Source: an uncultured Clostridia bacterium (GTDB taxonomy: Bacteria; Bacillota; Clostridia; Oscillospirales; Ruminococcaceae). From it: a stretch of DNA of 8,354 nt. Under the pieces are notes generated by a model. That model saw only the letters and a program-made list of their open reading frames with translations, was not told the DNA's origin and did no database searches. This document shows positions 6,503 through 8,354 of this stretch, piece by piece. Each line of letters starts with the position of its first letter. Position 1 is the first letter of the stretch. The stretch lies in assembly GCA_947175045.1 (NCBI GenBank), contig CAMWLH010000077.1, forward strand, positions 1-8,354, read 5' to 3'. The position numbers and the translations under genes were made by a program.

Positions 6503-6565
6503 GAGCAGCTTAATATTATGTTGAAATTATTTAATCCATGAAATGTATATATTATAACTCATACC

Positions 6566-6607
6566 AAAAAAGGACTTCCCGTGGCAGCCGATACCGCGGG
6601 AATCCTT
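6566..6607 (-). terminator. Intrinsic terminator of the GLUG-protein gene
   Basis: On the minus strand, arms AAGGATTCCCG (6597-6607) and CGGGAAGTCCTT (6570-6581) pair over 11 bp with one bulged G, with a GC-containing loop between. A run of six T (6566-6571) overlaps and follows the distal arm. It lies about 20 bases past the stop at 6626. It separates this transcript from the FtsK-like gene, which has its own promoter 100 bases further on. Confidence 0.82.
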
Positions 6608-6625
6608 AGTATTGATAGTTGAAGC

Positions 6626-7513
6626 TTACTGCCCCGGTTTAACGGCGCTCTTTTTTTTCTTTCTTACACTGACAGCGACGATGACAATTATTGCCAAAGC
6701 TGCCGCGCCGCCGCCCGCGTAGATCAGCGGAATATAGTTAAAGGGCTTTTCGGCGGTGGTCACCTCAAAATCCATCAGATTTGTGCGGAAAACCAGATAC
6801 CGTCCGTCCTGCTCGGAATCCACCCTCTCGCCGTTGACAAATACGTCCAGGTTATCACCCTCGGCATAATATCGAATAAGATGGCTCTCCGCGCCGTCTT
6901 CTGGCAGAGTTATCCTCCACGCCGCGTCGCCGCGCTCTGCGACAAGGCTCTCATCGCCGTAGCTGCCCTCGGCTATAAACACGGGCAAACCGTCATCGCG
7001 GCAAACGTCGGAGGCAATAGCGGTGAGACGATTGCTGTAAACCGCGTTGATTATCTTCCCGAACCGCAGGTCGCTCCCGTCGAAATCCTCCCATTCGGCG
7101 AAGCTGCCTGCCACAGAGGGTATCTCGGGAATATCCGCGTCCCTTACGCTGTCGCCGTAGCCGTATTCCAGGGTTTCCACTATCTCGCCGTCCGCCATAA
7201 AGATCAGCTTCATTACGCTGAATTCCTCGGGAACGTCGGACAGAGTAAGCATTTTCTCATAGGTCACGGGGAACGCCTTTCCGCGGTAGCTTATACCGTC
7301 GACCGCGCCCATGCCGTTTTCCACAAAGGCGTTAGCGGAAAGCTCTCCGCTGCACTGCCCCGCTATCGTTCCCGTGAACTCGTTTCCGTCGGTTATTTCC
7401 ACGAAGCTGCGGCAGCCGCGCATATCTGTCGCCCTGCCCGCTATACCGCCGACATAATTCCCGCCGCTCAGCCTGCACATGGAACTGCTGGATACTATTT
7501 TAGCAAGGGAATT
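6626..7513 (-). pseudogene. GLUG-repeat surface protein, C-terminal half downstream of an in-frame stop
   Basis: This is the direct in-frame continuation of the upstream part after the TGA at 7514-7516, running 295 codons to TAA at 6626. It begins NSLAKIVSSSSM, completes the GLUG repeat array (NYVGGIAG, EFTGTIAG), and then has a B-repeat-like module (IFMADGEIVETLEYGYGDS, then a PEIP and AEWEDF pattern) at about 7210-7040. A beta-rich domain follows, then a membrane segment (YIPLIYAGGG, then AAALAIIVIVAVSV, about 6736-6665) and a basic RKKKK stop-transfer tail. No LPXTG-type sorting motif is present, so anchoring is by the membrane helix. The first ATG here (7480) has no ribosome binding site and falls mid-repeat, so this is not an independent gene. 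Without readthrough, the protein made would lack its anchor. Confidence 0.78.
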
Positions 7514-7816
7514 TCACGCGATCCCCCCAACATAGCCGCCCGAGGCGGAGCTTATATCTCCGAAGCCGCCGCAGGATATAACACAGCCCGTAGACATCTC
7601 GCCGACGATACCGCCCGCCGCGTCTTTTTTGGCAATGACAGTTCCGTAGTTGGAGCACTCCCTTACTACCGTTCTCAGCATATACATAAAATTAAGGGAG
7701 CGCTCGCCTATCGTTTCGGCGGTGTCGCTTTCGGGATCAAAGGAATTGTCTACCCCCATCGTCCCGACTATGCCGCCGACGTTCAGGTCGCCGTTAATCT
7801 CGCCATAGTTGCGGCA
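7352..7816 (-). repeat. Array of five GLUG-type repeats
   Basis: The encoded units are about 20-45 residues apart and share the core G-[GT]-I-[AV]-G. They are NVGGIVGTM, AAGGIVGEM, YVGGIA followed by the stop, YVGGIAGRA and FTGTIAGQC. Most are preceded by a C-x-x-[YF]-G or similar strand. GLUG repeats are known from bacterial extracellular and surface proteins, where they form beta-solenoid-like stretches. The third unit is interrupted by TGA exactly where the other four have glycine. Confidence 0.82.
7514..7516 (-). other. In-frame TGA interrupting the GLUG gene
   Basis: The codon reads TGA on the minus strand. The frame is identical before and after it, so no insertion or deletion is involved. 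The other four repeats have glycine at this position, so GGA to TGA (one transversion, base 7516) is the simplest explanation. Nonsense mutation, base-call error and programmed readthrough all fit. General recoding of TGA is unlikely, because dapA, dapB and mscS end in TGA. Confidence 0.85.
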
Positions 7817-8354
7817 GGAGAAAATTTTGCCCTCCGCGTAGCCTTGTTGGTCGGACTCGGAGATATCCTCGGTGTAATTCTCCGCGTCAAGGGTGGTATC
7901 GCGAATTTCGTCAACAATTTCAAACAAGATATCCTTGATCTTAAGGCATTGGTCGTTTATCGCTCTCAAGTCCTCCGCGAGAAGATCGCCCATGCCCGAA
8001 GCCGAGCCGTTGAGCCTTTCAAGCTCCCTTGTAAGGCTGTCAAGCGACGCGTTCAGACTTTCGCGGGATTCTATAAATCCGTCGTCCGCTCCCACGAAAA
8101 CTATGTCCGGCTCCTCCGCGAAAAAGTCGATTATATCTCCTACCGTATCGGCAGCCTCGCCGATACGGTAAGCGGCGTTCCGCATACTCTCGCTTGCGTC
8201 GGAGGCGCAGTATGCCGCCGCAACAGCGTTCGCCGCCGCTTCGTCAAGGTCGCCCCATGCGCTTTTTATCGTATCGAGAGCCCTCTTGGCATAGTCCCCC
8301 GAGCCCGTCATGCTGTCCGCCGCGTTTTTAAGATAGTCTATGACCGCGTAAAGC
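7514..8354 (-). CDS. GLUG-repeat surface protein, visible N-proximal half (5' end outside window)
   Basis: The frame is open to the right edge (LYAVIDYLKNAADS precedes the ATG at 8311), so the true start lies outside the window and 8311 is only an internal Met. The first 150 or so visible codons encode Ala/Asp/Glu-rich helices with coiled-coil character (for example ELERLNGSASGMGDLLAEDL and LRAINDQCLKIKDIL), likely an extracellular stalk. From about 7816 the GLUG repeats begin, with CRNYGEINGDLNVGGIVG, CSNYGTVIAKKDAAGGIVG and CGGFGDISSASGGYVGGIA, where the frame stops at TGA. I know related large proteins from gut Clostridia with helical stalk, GLUG repeats, B-repeat-like module and membrane anchor, but no established function. 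A role in surface interaction is inference only. The signal peptide would lie outside the window. Confidence 0.78.
   Translation of the reverse strand, partial: LYAVIDYLKNAADSMTGSGDYAKRALDTIKSAWGDLDEAAANAVAAAYCASDASESMRNAAYRIGEAADTVGDIIDFFAEEPDIVFVGADDGFIESRESLNASLDSLTRELERLNGSASGMGDLLAEDLRAINDQCLKIKDILFEIVDEIRDTTLDAENYTEDISESDQQGYAEGKIFSCRNYGEINGDLNVGGIVGTMGVDNSFDPESDTAETIGERSLNFMYMLRTVVRECSNYGTVIAKKDAAGGIVGEMSTGCVISCGGFGDISSASGGYVGGIA

Noticed and set aside
6626..7480. Independent gene starting at ATG 7480
   Set aside because: There is no ribosome binding site, the start falls inside a GLUG repeat, and the frame is continuous with the upstream part apart from one TGA.
7514..7516. Genome-wide TGA recoding (as glycine or tryptophan) or selenocysteine
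   Set aside because: Three other genes in the window end in TGA at family-typical lengths. A GLUG repeat has no expected Sec, and no obvious Sec-type stem-loop was seen just downstream, although that was judged by eye.
3265..8354. A complete type VII secretion locus
   Set aside because: The FtsK/EssC resemblance and the surface protein hint at it, but no WXG100 substrate, EsaA, EssB or YukD-like gene is visible, the two genes have separate transcripts, and the ATPase sites are dead.

Overview
The window looks like chromosomal DNA from an anaerobic Gram-positive bacterium of the Clostridia, most likely an Oscillospiraceae/Ruminococcus-type gut organism. This is inferred from AAGGAG-type ribosome binding sites, a compact asd-dapA-dapB order, GC content near 50% in genes with a very AT-rich intergenic promoter, and a GLUG-repeat surface protein of a kind common in gut Clostridia. 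No phage, transposon, CRISPR or RNA gene is visible.

Left half (1-3187, + strand): the end of a diaminopimelate/lysine operon. A C-terminal scrap of probable aspartate-semialdehyde dehydrogenase (asd) is followed by complete dapA and dapB, which carry out consecutive steps of the pathway. Next comes a small stand-alone protein made only of two ACT domains that resemble the regulatory tail of aspartokinase. The last gene is a mechanosensitive channel of the MscS family, whose ATG shares a base with the preceding stop codon. The operon closes on a 20-bp perfect hairpin whose 5' arm begins with the mscS stop codon. The hairpin probably terminates transcription from both sides.

Middle (3229-6502, - strand): one convergent gene of 1031 codons. 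It encodes a protein that aligns, from memory of the family, with large three-module FtsK/SpoIIIE (EssC-like) ATPases. It has no Walker A motif anywhere and a broken Walker B, so it is probably a pseudo-ATPase. A 110-residue Glu/Ala/Pro/Val linker separates modules 1 and 2. A textbook promoter (TTGACA, 17-bp spacer, TGn, TATAAT) and a 74-nt leader precede it.

Right part (6566-8354, - strand): a separate transcription unit ending in a clear terminator. It holds the C-terminal part of a large membrane-anchored extracellular protein with a helical stalk, five GLUG-type repeats, a B-repeat-like module and a C-terminal membrane anchor. Its reading frame is cut by a single in-frame TGA at the invariant glycine of the third repeat, and the frame then continues intact to the end. 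The gene runs off the right edge of the window.

The items most worth following are the all-dead FtsK/EssC-like protein with its strong promoter, the stand-alone aspartokinase-type tandem ACT protein in the dap operon, and the in-frame TGA in the GLUG protein.
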